Below the pieces are notes generated by a model. The model saw only the letters and a list, made by a program, of their open reading frames with translations. It was not told where the DNA came from and did no database searches. This document shows positions 46,887-55,200 of a stretch of DNA of 64,000 nucleotides, in pieces; position 1 is the first letter of the stretch, and every line of letters begins with the position of its first letter. Source of the stretch: Pseudomonas quercus (GTDB taxonomy: Bacteria > Pseudomonadota > Gammaproteobacteria > Pseudomonadales > Pseudomonadaceae); assembly GCF_012033695.1 (NCBI RefSeq), contig NZ_JAAVJI010000003.1:310001-374000 (forward strand), written 5' to 3'. The translations under genes and the position numbers were made by a program.

Positions 46887-48082
46887 CGAGGGGTAACCGG
46901 TGCGCGGCTACTGCCCAGGCCCATGGCCTGGCGCGCGAACCACTGACGTGCAGGGGGTAGAAGGTCCAGCCCGATCAGGCCAAGGTTACGCCCGTGAGCT
47001 ACCCACTGGCCCGGCTGGGAAAACAGCCGAGTCACTTGGTCCGAAAAGCCTGTTGTCCATTGCTGGTCCCGTTGCTGAGCCGCCAGGTAACCGTGCAGGG
47101 TAGAAAGGTCTCCAGGCGCGTGATCGCTCGCCCCAAGGGCCAGGGCCAGTGCGTGCACATCACGCAGCGAAAGGTTGAACCCCTGGCCAGCGATCGGGTG
47201 CAGGCTGTGCGCGGCGTTGCCCAGCACCACCAGATGACGCCTTACCTGCTCACGTGCCTGAGACAATGACAGCGGGTACAGGCTGCGAGCCCCTACTTGG
47301 GTAAGCGAGCCCAGCCGATAGCCGAACCGGCGCTGGAGCTCAGCCAGGAAAGCGGCATCCGGCAGCTCGCGCAGCCGCTGTGCGTCGGCTGGCGTGCGGG
47401 TCCAGACCAAGGCACAACGATTATCAGCCAATGGGAGCAAGGCCAGCGGCCCGTCGTCGGTAAAGCGTTCGAACGCCTGCCCGTGGTGAGGCTGGTCGAA
47501 GCTGACGTTGGCGATCAAGGCCGTCTGGTCATAGTGCCGAACGCTGACCTCGATCCCCAGTTGATCACGTAACCCGGAGCGGCCGCCGTCGGCCAATACG
47601 GCCAGGGAACAGTCCAGCTGGGTTTCATCAGCCAGTGTCAGTTGGTAACCATCCGGTTTCGCCTGCAGTGCCACGACCTCGGCAGGGCATCGCCAGCTGA
47701 CCACTGCAGGGTCCAGTGCCGCCCATAAACATTGCCCAAGCCAGGCGTTTTCAACCACATAGCCCAGCGCCGGTACACCTTCTTCCGTGGCGTCGAGCCG
47801 TGTGGCGCCAAAACGCCCGCGGTCTGACACATGAATGCGCCGAATAGGCTCGGCATGGCGCTCTATTTCAGGCCATACACCAAGCTGTTCATAGATAAGC
47901 CGCGTGCCGTAAGAGAGCGCAGAGCTGCGGGCATCGTAACTGGGCTGGTAGCCCTTTCCAGGGGCGAAAGGCTCGATAAGCAGAATGCTCCAACCTTTTT
48001 CTCGCGCCAGCGGCTGTAGCGCCAATGCCAGGCTGGCACCTACCAGGCCGCCCCCGATGATGGCAATGTCAGAGCGTGTCAT
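46883..48082 (-). CDS. ubiH: 2-octaprenyl-6-methoxyphenyl hydroxylase
   Basis: The 399-residue flavin monooxygenase carries IAIIGGGLVGASLALAL at the N-terminus, the DARSSALSYGTR region and GNAAHSLHPIAGQGFNLSLRD. It hydroxylates the ring at C1 in ubiquinone synthesis. It overlaps pepP upstream and ubiI downstream by 4 bp each, so the three should be translated together. Confidence 0.94.
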   Translation of the reverse strand: MTRSDIAIIGGGLVGASLALALQPLAREKGWSILLIEPFAPGKGYQPSYDARSSALSYGTRLIYEQLGVWPEIERHAEPIRRIHVSDRGRFGATRLDATEEGVPALGYVVENAWLGQCLWAALDPAVVSWRCPAEVVALQAKPDGYQLTLADETQLDCSLAVLADGGRSGLRDQLGIEVSVRHYDQTALIANVSFDQPHHGQAFERFTDDGPLALLPLADNRCALVWTRTPADAQRLRELPDAAFLAELQRRFGYRLGSLTQVGARSLYPLSLSQAREQVRRHLVVLGNAAHSLHPIAGQGFNLSLRDVHALALALGASDHAPGDLSTLHGYLAAQQRDQQWTTGFSDQVTRLFSQPGQWVAHGRNLGLIGLDLLPPARQWFARQAMGLGSSRAPVTPR

Positions 48083-49413
48083 GGGTTCACCGCACGCGAT
48101 GCCGCCATCAAAGCCTCGATGTCGTCGATCGCCTTGGGTACGCCGCTGGTAAGCACCTCACAGCCTGTGCGCGTGACCACGACATCATCCTCGATACGTA
48201 CGCCGATGCCACGCCACTTTTTGGCAACCTGCTCATTCTGGGGAGAAATATAAATGCCCGGCTCTACCGTCAAGGCCATGCCGGGTTCCAGCACGCGCCA
48301 TTCGCCGCCCACCTTGTACTCACCCACATCATGCACATCGAGCCCCAGCCAATGGCCGGCACGGTGCATGTAGAAGCCACGGTGGGCCTCGGCAGCAATC
48401 AGTGTATCCACATCCCCCTCCAGCAGGCCCAGGCGAACCAGGCCTGCTGTAATCACCTTCACCGTGGCTTCATGGGCGAGGTTCCAGTGCTTGCCTGGCG
48501 CGATTTCGGCGAAAGCGGCCTCCTGGGCCTGTAACACGATCTCGTAGATAGCCCGCTGCTCAGGCGAAAACACGCCGTTTACCGGGAAGGTGCGCGTGAT
48601 GTCGCTGGCATAGCAGTCGATCTCGCAACCGGCATCGATCAACACCAGGTCCCCATCGCGCAACAGTGCGTTGTTGTCTTGATAATGAAGAATGCATGTA
48701 TTTCGGCCAGCGGCGACGATGGAGCCGTAGGCCGGCAGCCGAGCACCTCCACGGCGGAATTCGTAGTCCAGTTCCGCTTCCAGGCTGTATTCGTACAAGC
48801 CGGCGCGTGCGGCCTGCATGGCCCTTGTATGAGCCCTTGCCGAAATGGCCGCTGCCTCGCGCATCACCTTTATTTCAGCCGTGGACTTGTACAGGCGCAG
48901 GTCGTGAAGCAAGTGATCCAGCGCCACGAATTCCTTCGGCGGTTGCGCACCCAGGTTGGCTTTGGAACGGATCTGGTTCACCCATTCCATCAAGTGGCGA
49001 TCGAATTCCGGATGGCTACCCATGGCGGTATAGACACGATCGCGCCCTTCGATCAGCCCTGGCAGGATGTCGTCGATATCGCTGATAGGGAAGGCATCAT
49101 CTGCGCCGAAGTCTCCAATGGCGCCCTCTTGGCCAGCACGCAGGCCATCCCATAACTCTCGCAACGGGTCACGCTCCCGGCAGAACAGTACGTATTCCCC
49201 GTGCTCCCGACCCGGGATCAAGGCCATTACTGCCTCAGGCTCCCCGAAGCCGCTCAAGTACTGGAAATCGCTGTCCTGGCGGTAAGGGTGCTCAACATCA
49301 CGATTGCGAAGGGCTACTGCCGCGGCTGGAAGAATGGCAATGCTGTTGGGGACCATTTCGGCCATCAGGGCCTTGCGCCGACGGGCATATTCGGGCTTTG
49401 GAATCTGGACCAT
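48079..49413 (-). CDS. pepP: Xaa-Pro aminopeptidase PepP
   Basis: The 444-residue M24 peptidase removes N-terminal residues that precede proline. Metal ligands appear in LVLIDAGCEIDCYASDITRTFPV, HRAGHWLGLDVHD, LTVEPGIYI and GIRIEDD-like GVRIEDDVVV. The N-terminal domain has EYARRRKALMAEM. The pepP-ubiH-visC order is conserved from E. coli to Pseudomonas. It lies 20 bp downstream of the UPF0149 gene. Confidence 0.96.
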   Translation of the reverse strand: MVQIPKPEYARRRKALMAEMVPNSIAILPAAAVALRNRDVEHPYRQDSDFQYLSGFGEPEAVMALIPGREHGEYVLFCRERDPLRELWDGLRAGQEGAIGDFGADDAFPISDIDDILPGLIEGRDRVYTAMGSHPEFDRHLMEWVNQIRSKANLGAQPPKEFVALDHLLHDLRLYKSTAEIKVMREAAAISARAHTRAMQAARAGLYEYSLEAELDYEFRRGGARLPAYGSIVAAGRNTCILHYQDNNALLRDGDLVLIDAGCEIDCYASDITRTFPVNGVFSPEQRAIYEIVLQAQEAAFAEIAPGKHWNLAHEATVKVITAGLVRLGLLEGDVDTLIAAEAHRGFYMHRAGHWLGLDVHDVGEYKVGGEWRVLEPGMALTVEPGIYISPQNEQVAKKWRGIGVRIEDDVVVTRTGCEVLTSGVPKAIDDIEALMAASRAVNP

Positions 49414-49433
49414 GCGGCAGGGCTCCTGGGCAG

Positions 49434-49988
49434 TCAGTGCAAGGATGGCTTGGGCGCCGGTGCAACCGGTTTTGCCAGCTCCGAGTACAGCAGCAAAGGG
49501 GCGACTCGAAGGTATTCGGTCACTTCCATGTAGTCGGTTTCAGCTTCCTCGGACTCATCGAGCGCGTCCTGGATCTGTGCAATGGACGCCAGATCCTGAA
49601 GCACTTCCTGGGCCTCTTCGCTGAGTTTGGTACCGCCAGCGGCCAGCCCGAAGCCGGTCAGGAAACCTTGGCACCATTGGCCAAGCGCACCCGTGCGTTC
49701 GGCCAGCAGGAAATCATCGCCTGGCAGCAGCAGCACAACGGTCATGTCGGTGCTGGTGAGTTCGGCCTTCACCATTTCCTGCAGGCCTACCAGGGCCTGA
49801 CGAACAGTGCCGTCAGCCGGCGCGCCAAGGACTTCAACAGCGTCGTCCAGCCAAGGCTCCGGTTCGAAGCCGGCGCCAGCGCAACTGCGCCCCAGCAGCA
49901 AGCCATGCAGTTCGGCAGGGGAAACGGGATACCCATTGTCAGCGAGCAGTGAGGCGAAGGCGGCGTACGGTGAAGTGGTGTTAGGCAT
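49434..49988 (-). CDS. ygfB: UPF0149 family protein YgfB
   Basis: The 184-residue acidic protein fits the UPF0149/YecA-like family ([21 protein letters not shown], then [15 protein letters not shown]). The P. aeruginosa homologue YgfB has been reported to lower expression of the ampDh3 amidase and so raise beta-lactam resistance; whether this holds here is unknown. It is the first gene of the ygfB-pepP-ubiH-ubiI unit and is divergent from the ZapB-like gene. Confidence 0.92.
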   Translation of the reverse strand: MPNTTSPYAAFASLLADNGYPVSPAELHGLLLGRSCAGAGFEPEPWLDDAVEVLGAPADGTVRQALVGLQEMVKAELTSTDMTVVLLLPGDDFLLAERTGALGQWCQGFLTGFGLAAGGTKLSEEAQEVLQDLASIAQIQDALDESEEAETDYMEVTEYLRVAPLLLYSELAKPVAPAPKPSLH

Positions 49989-50142
49989 AGGCGGCTAGGC
50001 GCCGGGCGGCGCAATGTCTAGAATGAAGGCTTCGTATCCTACACCGGCAGGATAGCCAAGGCCATCGACGCAACCGCCGGCCCATACTGTGGTCTGCATT
50101 CGATCACACCGCTCCATAACCAGGACATCCAACCGCCCAACC

Positions 50143-50349
50143 ATGGAACAGAATGACCTGCAAGCGCTGATGGGCAAGATCGAACTGTTGATCGAACGCG
50201 TCGAGCACCTGAACCGGCAAAACGCCCTCCTCCATGCCCAGGAACGCACCTGGCGAGAAGAGCGAGCCTACCTGATCGAGAAAAACGAAGTCGCCCGCCG
50301 CAAGGTCGAGTCAATGATTTCGCGCCTCAAGGCCCTGGAGCAAGACTGA
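50143..50349 (+). CDS. TIGR02449-family coiled-coil protein (ZapB-like)
   Basis: The 68-residue protein is nearly all coiled coil (MGKIELLIERVEHLNRQNALL and following heptads). TIGR02449 members sit upstream of zapA and resemble the division factor ZapB in size and shape. It probably links ZapA, bound to FtsZ, to other division components. The ATG at 50143 is used. It overlaps the zapA start by one base, so both products should be made together. Confidence 0.88.
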   Translation: MEQNDLQALMGKIELLIERVEHLNRQNALLHAQERTWREERAYLIEKNEVARRKVESMISRLKALEQD

Positions 50350-50666
50350 TGAATTCGAGCAACAGCGTTACTGTGCATATCCTCGACAAGGAATACTCGA
50401 TCATGTGCCCGCCCGAAGAGCGCGGTAACCTGATCAGCGCGGCGCGCTACCTGGATGGCAAAATGCGTGATATCCGCACAGGTGGCAAAGTCATTGGTGC
50501 CGACCGTATAGCGGTAATGGCAGCCTTGAACATCACCCATGACCTGCTGAACCGCAAGGAAACCAGCGAATCGCAGCCTGGTGCGGCTACCCGTGAGCAA
50601 GTGCGCGACTTGCTGGAGCGGGTAGACCTGGCGCTTGCCACTAGTCAGATCGCAACCAGAGGCTGA
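50349..50666 (+). CDS. zapA: Cell division protein ZapA
   Basis: The 105-residue protein has the ZapA pattern: VTVHILDKEYSIMCPPEE in the N-terminal sheet domain and AADRIAVMAALNITHDLLN-like ADRIAVMAALNITHDLL in the dimerising helix. ZapA cross-links FtsZ filaments at mid-cell. It is followed directly by the 6S RNA gene and ygfA, the usual gammaproteobacterial order. Confidence 0.96.
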   Translation: MNSSNSVTVHILDKEYSIMCPPEERGNLISAARYLDGKMRDIRTGGKVIGADRIAVMAALNITHDLLNRKETSESQPGAATREQVRDLLERVDLALATSQIATRG

Positions 50667-50686
50667 TTCGTGGAGAAGGTTTGGGG

Positions 50687-50692
50687 TATACT
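50687..50692 (+). promoter_or_regulatory. ssrS: -10 box of the 6S RNA promoter
   Basis: TATACT lies about 8 bp before the expected 5' end of 6S RNA. The upstream CTGATT (50663-50668) is a weak -35 at 18 bp spacing. Confidence 0.65.
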
Positions 50693-50699
50693 GGTGCCC

Positions 50700-50878
50700 G
50701 CTCCCTGTAGTGCGCGCCAGTCGGTCATGTCCCTGAGCCGATACGCACAACCACGGAAGTTGCACGTCGGGGCTGGTGTGCATGTCCGCTCGACGGAAAG
50801 CCTGAAGGCCCCCTGTAATTTCCACCTTGAACTTTCGGGTTCAAGGGCTACACCGACAGCGGTACGTCGGGGAGTACC
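50700..50878 (+). ncRNA. ssrS: 6S RNA
   Basis: Between zapA and ygfA lies a 270-bp gap containing segments that mark Pseudomonas 6S RNA: TCGGTCATGTCCCTGAGCCGA near the 5' side (read as parts), a central region with GGCTGGTGTGCATGTCC, and CAGCGGTACGTCGGGGAG near the 3' end. The 5' CTCCC and the 3' GGGGAG can pair to close the long hairpin. 6S RNA binds the housekeeping RNA polymerase and mimics an open promoter in stationary phase. The ends are estimates, good to a few bases at the 5' end and less so at the 3' end. Confidence 0.88.
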
Positions 50879-50938
50879 TTTTCTTGGCCCAGCCCTTGGG
50901 CACCCCAGGTTCCCCTGCTACCTCCGGAGCCTGCCTGC

Positions 50939-51541
50939 ATGATTGAAGCCTCCAGCCTCACCCGTAGCCAACTGCGCAAAACGCTTCGTGAAGCGCGCAA
51001 GTCGCTGCCGCAAGCCCAGCAACGCAAAGCCGCAGCAGGCTTGTATCGGCAGTTGAGCCACAGCCCTGTGTTCCACCGAGCGCGCAGTGTGGCGCTCTAC
51101 TTGCCCAATGACGGCGAAATAGACCCCCGCCCCTTGCTACGCTGTGCCCAGCGCCGAGGCAAGCATACTTACCTGCCCGTGCTCAGCCCTTGGCCAAGAA
51201 CCAAAATGGTATTCCAGCGCATACGCCCTGGCGAGCGCCTACGGGCAAACCGTTTCGGCATTGCCGAACCTGTGCGCTGCCCGAGGAGGCAACGGCGCAT
51301 CTGGGCGCTGGACCTGGTGCTGCTGCCATTGGTGGGCTTTGATGAGCTCGGCGGAAGGCTAGGGATGGGTGGAGGGTTTTACGACCGTAGCTTGGCCTAC
51401 CGAACGCGCCGAGCGGCCTGGCGAAAGCCTACACTGCTGGGGCTTGCGCATGAATGCCAGAAGGTAGACAGGTTGGAGCAGGCCAGCTGGGACGTTCCCT
51501 TGCAAGGAACGGTGACAGACAAGCGCTGGTATTTGGCCTAG
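50939..51541 (+). CDS. ygfA: 5-formyltetrahydrofolate cyclo-ligase
   Basis: The 200-residue enzyme converts 5-formyl-THF to 5,10-methenyl-THF using ATP. Motifs are the N-terminal RSQLRKTLREARKSL, VALYLPNDGEIDP and LDLVLLPLVGFDELGGRLGMGGGFYDRSL (given here only as landmarks). It follows the 6S RNA gene, as in E. coli, and may be read from the same transcript. In E. coli and P. aeruginosa this enzyme affects persister formation. Confidence 0.95.
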   Translation: MIEASSLTRSQLRKTLREARKSLPQAQQRKAAAGLYRQLSHSPVFHRARSVALYLPNDGEIDPRPLLRCAQRRGKHTYLPVLSPWPRTKMVFQRIRPGERLRANRFGIAEPVRCPRRQRRIWALDLVLLPLVGFDELGGRLGMGGGFYDRSLAYRTRRAAWRKPTLLGLAHECQKVDRLEQASWDVPLQGTVTDKRWYLA

Positions 51542-51562
51542 CCCAAACGGGCGCAGGAACGC

Positions 51563-51703
51563 TTAGCGCAACGGAACGGCATACACCGCTTCAGCAGGGT
51601 CGGTTGCGCTCCGCTCCCAGAAGTTCTGTGCATAGCCGGTAGTGACCACACCCAGGCCAAACAGAAAGACCAGTATCCACAGCAAGTCCGGTTTACGCCG
51701 CAT
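51563..51703 (-). CDS. 46-aa single-span membrane peptide
   Basis: This short ORF runs from the ATG at 51703 to a TAA at 51563-51565 and has an excellent ribosome site (AAGGAGG, eight bases upstream). The peptide starts MRRKPD and then has one hydrophobic helix (LLWILVFLFGLGVVTTGYA) followed by a short polar tail (QNFWERSATDPAEAVYAVPLR). Two Arg and a Lys at the start predict a cytoplasmic N-terminus. I believe similar peptides exist at this spot in other Pseudomonas, but cannot confirm it. Function is unknown. Confidence 0.7.
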   Translation of the reverse strand: MRRKPDLLWILVFLFGLGVVTTGYAQNFWERSATDPAEAVYAVPLR

Positions 51704-51895
51704 TCCTGGCCCTCCTTAAGGCATTTCAATCACAGTGAGTGGTGGCTCAAGGCCCCTATTTGAGGCGCCTAGGCTTAAAATGGGCGCATTCTCCGACAGC
51801 TTTCCGTCACATGCAAACGTTGATTTTGACCAACCGTCGGGAGAATCAACCCTGTAACCTTTCCTTGATAAAGCCCGCTTGAAGGATCGCCAAAC

Positions 51896-52345
51896 ATGGC
51901 CTATTGGCTGATGAAATCAGAGCCCGAAGAATTGTCCGTCCAAAGCCTCGCATCACTGGGCAACGCTCGGTGGGATGGGGTGCGCAACTATCAGGCCCGC
52001 AACTTCATCCGTGCCATGCAGCCTGGTGATCTGTTCTTTTTCTACCATTCCAGCTGCCCTGAACCTGGTATCGCGGGGATTGCGCGCGTTGACAGCCTGC
52101 CCTACCCCGACCCCACCGCACTGGCTCCAGATAGCCCCTATCACGACCCAAAAGCTTGCGAGCTTAAAAACCCGTGGCTATCAGTCGACGTTAGTTGTCA
52201 GCAGGTGTTCCCCTCGGTACTTGGCTTAGGGGTGCTCAAGCAGCAGGTAGCACTTGAAGAACTTGCGCTGGTGAAAAAAGGCAGCCGCCTGTCGGTGATG
52301 CCAGTGACAGAGGCGCAGTGGGAAGCGGTGATAGGGTTGGTTTAG
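51896..52345 (+). CDS. EVE-domain protein
   Basis: The 149-residue protein has the EVE fold, a PUA-like domain that binds modified bases: MAYWLMKSEPEELSV at the start, RWDGVRNYQARNFIRAM and GDLFFFYHSSC. Members are thought to read modified nucleotides in RNA or DNA. In Pseudomonas the gene usually sits near ygfA, as it does here. The target is unknown. Confidence 0.93.
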   Translation: MAYWLMKSEPEELSVQSLASLGNARWDGVRNYQARNFIRAMQPGDLFFFYHSSCPEPGIAGIARVDSLPYPDPTALAPDSPYHDPKACELKNPWLSVDVSCQQVFPSVLGLGVLKQQVALEELALVKKGSRLSVMPVTEAQWEAVIGLV

Positions 52346-52389
52346 CGTACAGCGCAAACTCAACGTCCTTCAAAAAGCTAGAGGAAGGC

Positions 52390-52426
52390 GTGGGGGCGCC
52401 TGATCTACATTGGGCAATGCCCCCAC
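52390..52426. terminator. Possible convergent terminator hairpin
   Basis: GTGGGGGC (52390-52397) and GCCCCCAC (52419-52426) form a perfect 8-bp stem with a 21-nt loop in the 91-bp gap between the convergent EVE and carboxypeptidase genes. No T run follows on either strand, so its strength is uncertain. Confidence 0.4.
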
Positions 52427-52436
52427 TAAGGTTGGG

Positions 52437-53672
52437 TTACTTAGACAACTCCATCAACATCCGTGTCAGCAGATACACTCGCGGCACCACGCTTTCTACC
52501 TCCGCATACTCTTCAGGCGTGTGGATATTGCCGCCCACAATGCCAAAGCCGTCCAGGGTAGGAACGCCGACCGCGGCGGCCAGGCTGGCATCCGCAGCAC
52601 CGCCGGTGCCTTCTACGGTCAGCTTGCGCCCCAGCTCACCGTAGATGCCTTGGGCCATGGCCACTAGCTTGTCGCTCGCGGGGGTTTGCGGCATGGGCGG
52701 CAAGCCGCGCTCCAGGCGAGTGGTCACCTGGGTATCTGCAATAAGCTTGTCAGCAGAGACCCGAGCCAGGTCTTTTTCCACCCGGTCGAATTCTTCCGGC
52801 ACGGCCGCCCTTACATCCGCCTTGGCCACGGCGTGGTCGGGAATCACATTGATACGATCCCCCGCATTGATGACGGTGAAATTGACCGTGGTTTTTTTCT
52901 CGGCATCACCCAACTGGCCCAGTTGGAGGATCTGATGCGCCGCTTCCATGGCCGCATTGCGGCCCAATTCAGGCGCAACGCCAGCGTGGGAAGCCTTGCC
53001 AGTCACTTCCACCACCGCCGTGGCGCTGCCCTTGCGCCATACCACTAGGCCGTCCGCAGGCCGACCGGGCTCCAGGTTGAGCACCACATCATGGGTTTTG
53101 GCAACCTTCTGAATCAAGGCGCTGGCCGCCTCGGAGCCTGTTTCCTCACTGGCGTCGAGCAGCAGCGTGATCTGGCCGTAATCCTTGAAGTTGGACTCCT
53201 TGAGAATCTGCAAGGCCTGGAGCGCGACCACGATACCGCCTTTGTCGTCCATTACCCCCGGCCCGTAAGCGCGCCCGTCTTTGATATGGAAGGGCCTTGC
53301 TGCGGCCGAACCCTCCTTGAACACAGTATCCATGTGGGCCAGCAACAAGATGTTAGCCTTGCCCGTACCTTTTAAAGTGGCAACCAGGTGCTGGCTTTTA
53401 TCAGGTGCCGTGTTGGGAAAGGTTTCGATGCTGGCGCCCAGCTTTTTCAGCTCCGCCTCAACCAGGGTGCGGACTTGGGTAAGGCCGGGCTCATAGCCAG
53501 AGCCTGAGTCGATGTTGACCAGTTGTTCCAACAACTTGAGGGCCGGATCCTTCAAGTGCTCTGCTGCCTGTTGCACTTTGGCGTCGACGGCAGCCTGCAC
53601 CGGTAATACGGCCAGGGACATGGCCAGTGCCAAGGCGGACAGCAGCAGACGGTTGGATGGCGGCAACGGCAT
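52437..53672 (-). CDS. M20-family glutamate carboxypeptidase (CPG2-like), exported
   Basis: The 411-residue protein has a signal peptide (NRLLLSALALAMSLAVLPVQA) and M20 metallopeptidase motifs: LLAHMDTVFKEG, GPGVMDDKGG, LDASEETGSEAA and the dimerisation-domain segment GKASHAGVAPELGRNA. Homologues (carboxypeptidase G2) remove C-terminal glutamate from folates or peptides in the periplasm. The ATG at 53672 has AAGGAG upstream; the longer ORF to 53741 places coding before the signal peptide and is not used. Confidence 0.92.
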   Translation of the reverse strand: MPLPPSNRLLLSALALAMSLAVLPVQAAVDAKVQQAAEHLKDPALKLLEQLVNIDSGSGYEPGLTQVRTLVEAELKKLGASIETFPNTAPDKSQHLVATLKGTGKANILLLAHMDTVFKEGSAAARPFHIKDGRAYGPGVMDDKGGIVVALQALQILKESNFKDYGQITLLLDASEETGSEAASALIQKVAKTHDVVLNLEPGRPADGLVVWRKGSATAVVEVTGKASHAGVAPELGRNAAMEAAHQILQLGQLGDAEKKTTVNFTVINAGDRINVIPDHAVAKADVRAAVPEEFDRVEKDLARVSADKLIADTQVTTRLERGLPPMPQTPASDKLVAMAQGIYGELGRKLTVEGTGGAADASLAAAVGVPTLDGFGIVGGNIHTPEEYAEVESVVPRVYLLTRMLMELSK

Positions 53673-53773
53673 AGGTAACTCCTTGAATTGAAATGTATCT
53701 GAACTGTAGACGGTCTTATTCAGATCGCACGTTTCAGCCATTCAAGGGTGTTATCAGGCCTCAGGTGAGGCAG

Positions 53774-53798
53774 CACAGGCTTCGATGCGAAGCCTGTG
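53774..53798. repeat. 11-bp perfect inverted repeat between fliL-like and M20 genes
   Basis: CACAGGCTTCG and CGAAGCCTGTG are perfectly complementary with a 3-nt loop. The hairpin lies 18 bp after the stop of the FliL-like gene (53816) on the minus strand. No T tract follows, so it may be a processing or stabilising hairpin or a weak terminator. Confidence 0.65.
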
Positions 53799-53815
53799 TA
53801 AAGGGAAAGCGCGCC

Positions 53816-54229
53816 TTACTGCACAATCAGGTTATTGAACAGCAAGTCCTCGACCACCGGCTTCCCTTCCTCGTCATTCAATACCTGCTGGGTTTGCTTC
53901 AAGGCCTGCTGGCGCAGCGCTTCCTTGGCATCCCCAGAGCCCATCGAATCCATGGTTTGCTGGTTGAACAGCTGCACCAGTTGGTTGCGGATCAAAGGCT
54001 CGTGGTGCTTCACTGCTGCCAGGGCCTCGGGGCCTGTGACTTTAAAGGCGATGTCGGCCTTGTACACATGCAACCGAGGCCCGCCGTCCATGGCGTAATT
54101 GCCAACCAGAGGCGGGGCCAGTGAGTAGTAGACAACCTTGGGCGGGCCTTCCTTGGACTCCCCGCCTTCTTCAGCGTGGGCGGCGAAGGGAAGACACACA
54201 GCCAGCAATACAGCGATCCAGGGTTTCAC
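53816..54229 (-). CDS. FliL-like exported protein
   Basis: The 137-residue protein has a signal peptide (MKPWIAVLLAVCLPFAAHA) and a FliL-type domain: YYSLAPPLVGNYAMDG, RLHVYKADIAFKV, HHEPLIRNQLVQLFNQQT and the C-terminal PVVEDLLFNNLIVQ. True FliL keeps its N-terminal helix as a membrane anchor beside the flagellar stator; here the helix ends in a likely signal-peptidase site (AHA). No flagellar gene is near. It may be a soluble stator helper or serve another machine. Confidence 0.85.
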   Translation of the reverse strand: MKPWIAVLLAVCLPFAAHAEEGGESKEGPPKVVYYSLAPPLVGNYAMDGGPRLHVYKADIAFKVTGPEALAAVKHHEPLIRNQLVQLFNQQTMDSMGSGDAKEALRQQALKQTQQVLNDEEGKPVVEDLLFNNLIVQ

Positions 54230-54417
54230 AGCGTTGATTCCTCATTCTATGCGCGGCAGGCACAGCAATTATGGGCAGCGACCAGATGCGGCCGCCCGTG
54301 CAAGGTCGGGCTTGCCTACACTATCGGCCACTACCTGCAAAGGAATAGCCCAAGATCGCGTAATTGTGCAAAGCCTTTGGCGATACACACAACATTCGGG
54401 CAAACGCGCGGCGTGAT

Positions 54418-55116
54418 TCAGGTGGGCTGAGTACCTTGTACACACCCTGGTGGAATAGCACTGGCAGGCGTCAGTGCCATTTCCAGCCAACGCTTGAACC
54501 GCGCTTCCAGGTTTCGGTCAGGCATAGCGTGGGAGCGCAGTGCCGTGATGGTTTGCTCCACGTAGTCGCGGCAACTGCCAGACCGCCCGCACGCACTGGC
54601 CAACACCTGCACCAGCAGGTCGTCAGGCAGGTTGCCGGCATAGGTGGGCAGGTGGCGCTCAAGCACAAAGCCCAGTGCCTGGACCTTGCTTCCGTCCTCC
54701 AGCCGGCAGGTGAGCCAGTGAGGGCGGTAAGAGGGATAGGGCATCTCACGCTTCCACAGGGCCATCAGTGACGCCTGCAGGTGCTCGTCATGCAGCCGGT
54801 AGGCAAACCCGGTGCAGGAGCCACCACGATCCAGGCCAAACACCAGGCCAGGTTTCTGTGGTGTGCCACGGTGCTCTTGTGACCACAGATACAGCCCGCG
54901 GTGGTAGCCATGTACCCGCGCGCGGCGCCGTTCGACACTGTTACATTCCGGTCGCCAGATCAACGACCCGTAGGCAAACAGCCATACCGGCCCACCCGCG
55001 TGCTGGCTCATGGTTGCGGCCAGCGAGCAGGCCAGCTCTTCATCGCTCAGTTGCGGTGTATCAAGGATGGGTGGGTACGCGGTTGGGTACGCAAGGGCAG
55101 GTTCGAGTGCCGACAT
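54418..55116 (-). CDS. chaC: Gamma-glutamylcyclotransferase ChaC
   Basis: The 232-residue protein has the cyclotransferase signature WLFAYGSLIWRPE and the block GGSCTGFAYRL, with WKREMPYPSYRPHW further on. ChaC-type enzymes split glutathione into 5-oxoproline and Cys-Gly, so it could balance the gshA product coded 20 kb away. The gene is transcribed on the minus strand. I see no clear terminator or promoter in the 188 bp downstream of it or the 84 bp upstream. Confidence 0.92.
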   Translation of the reverse strand: MSALEPALAYPTAYPPILDTPQLSDEELACSLAATMSQHAGGPVWLFAYGSLIWRPECNSVERRRARVHGYHRGLYLWSQEHRGTPQKPGLVFGLDRGGSCTGFAYRLHDEHLQASLMALWKREMPYPSYRPHWLTCRLEDGSKVQALGFVLERHLPTYAGNLPDDLLVQVLASACGRSGSCRDYVEQTITALRSHAMPDRNLEARFKRWLEMALTPASAIPPGCVQGTQPT

Positions 55117-55200
55117 GGAAAAACCCCGGAAGTTCCAGACTGCTTCCCCGTCACTCTAACCGAAGCACGCTGCCAAGGGAGTACCGGCCATCGCGACAGC

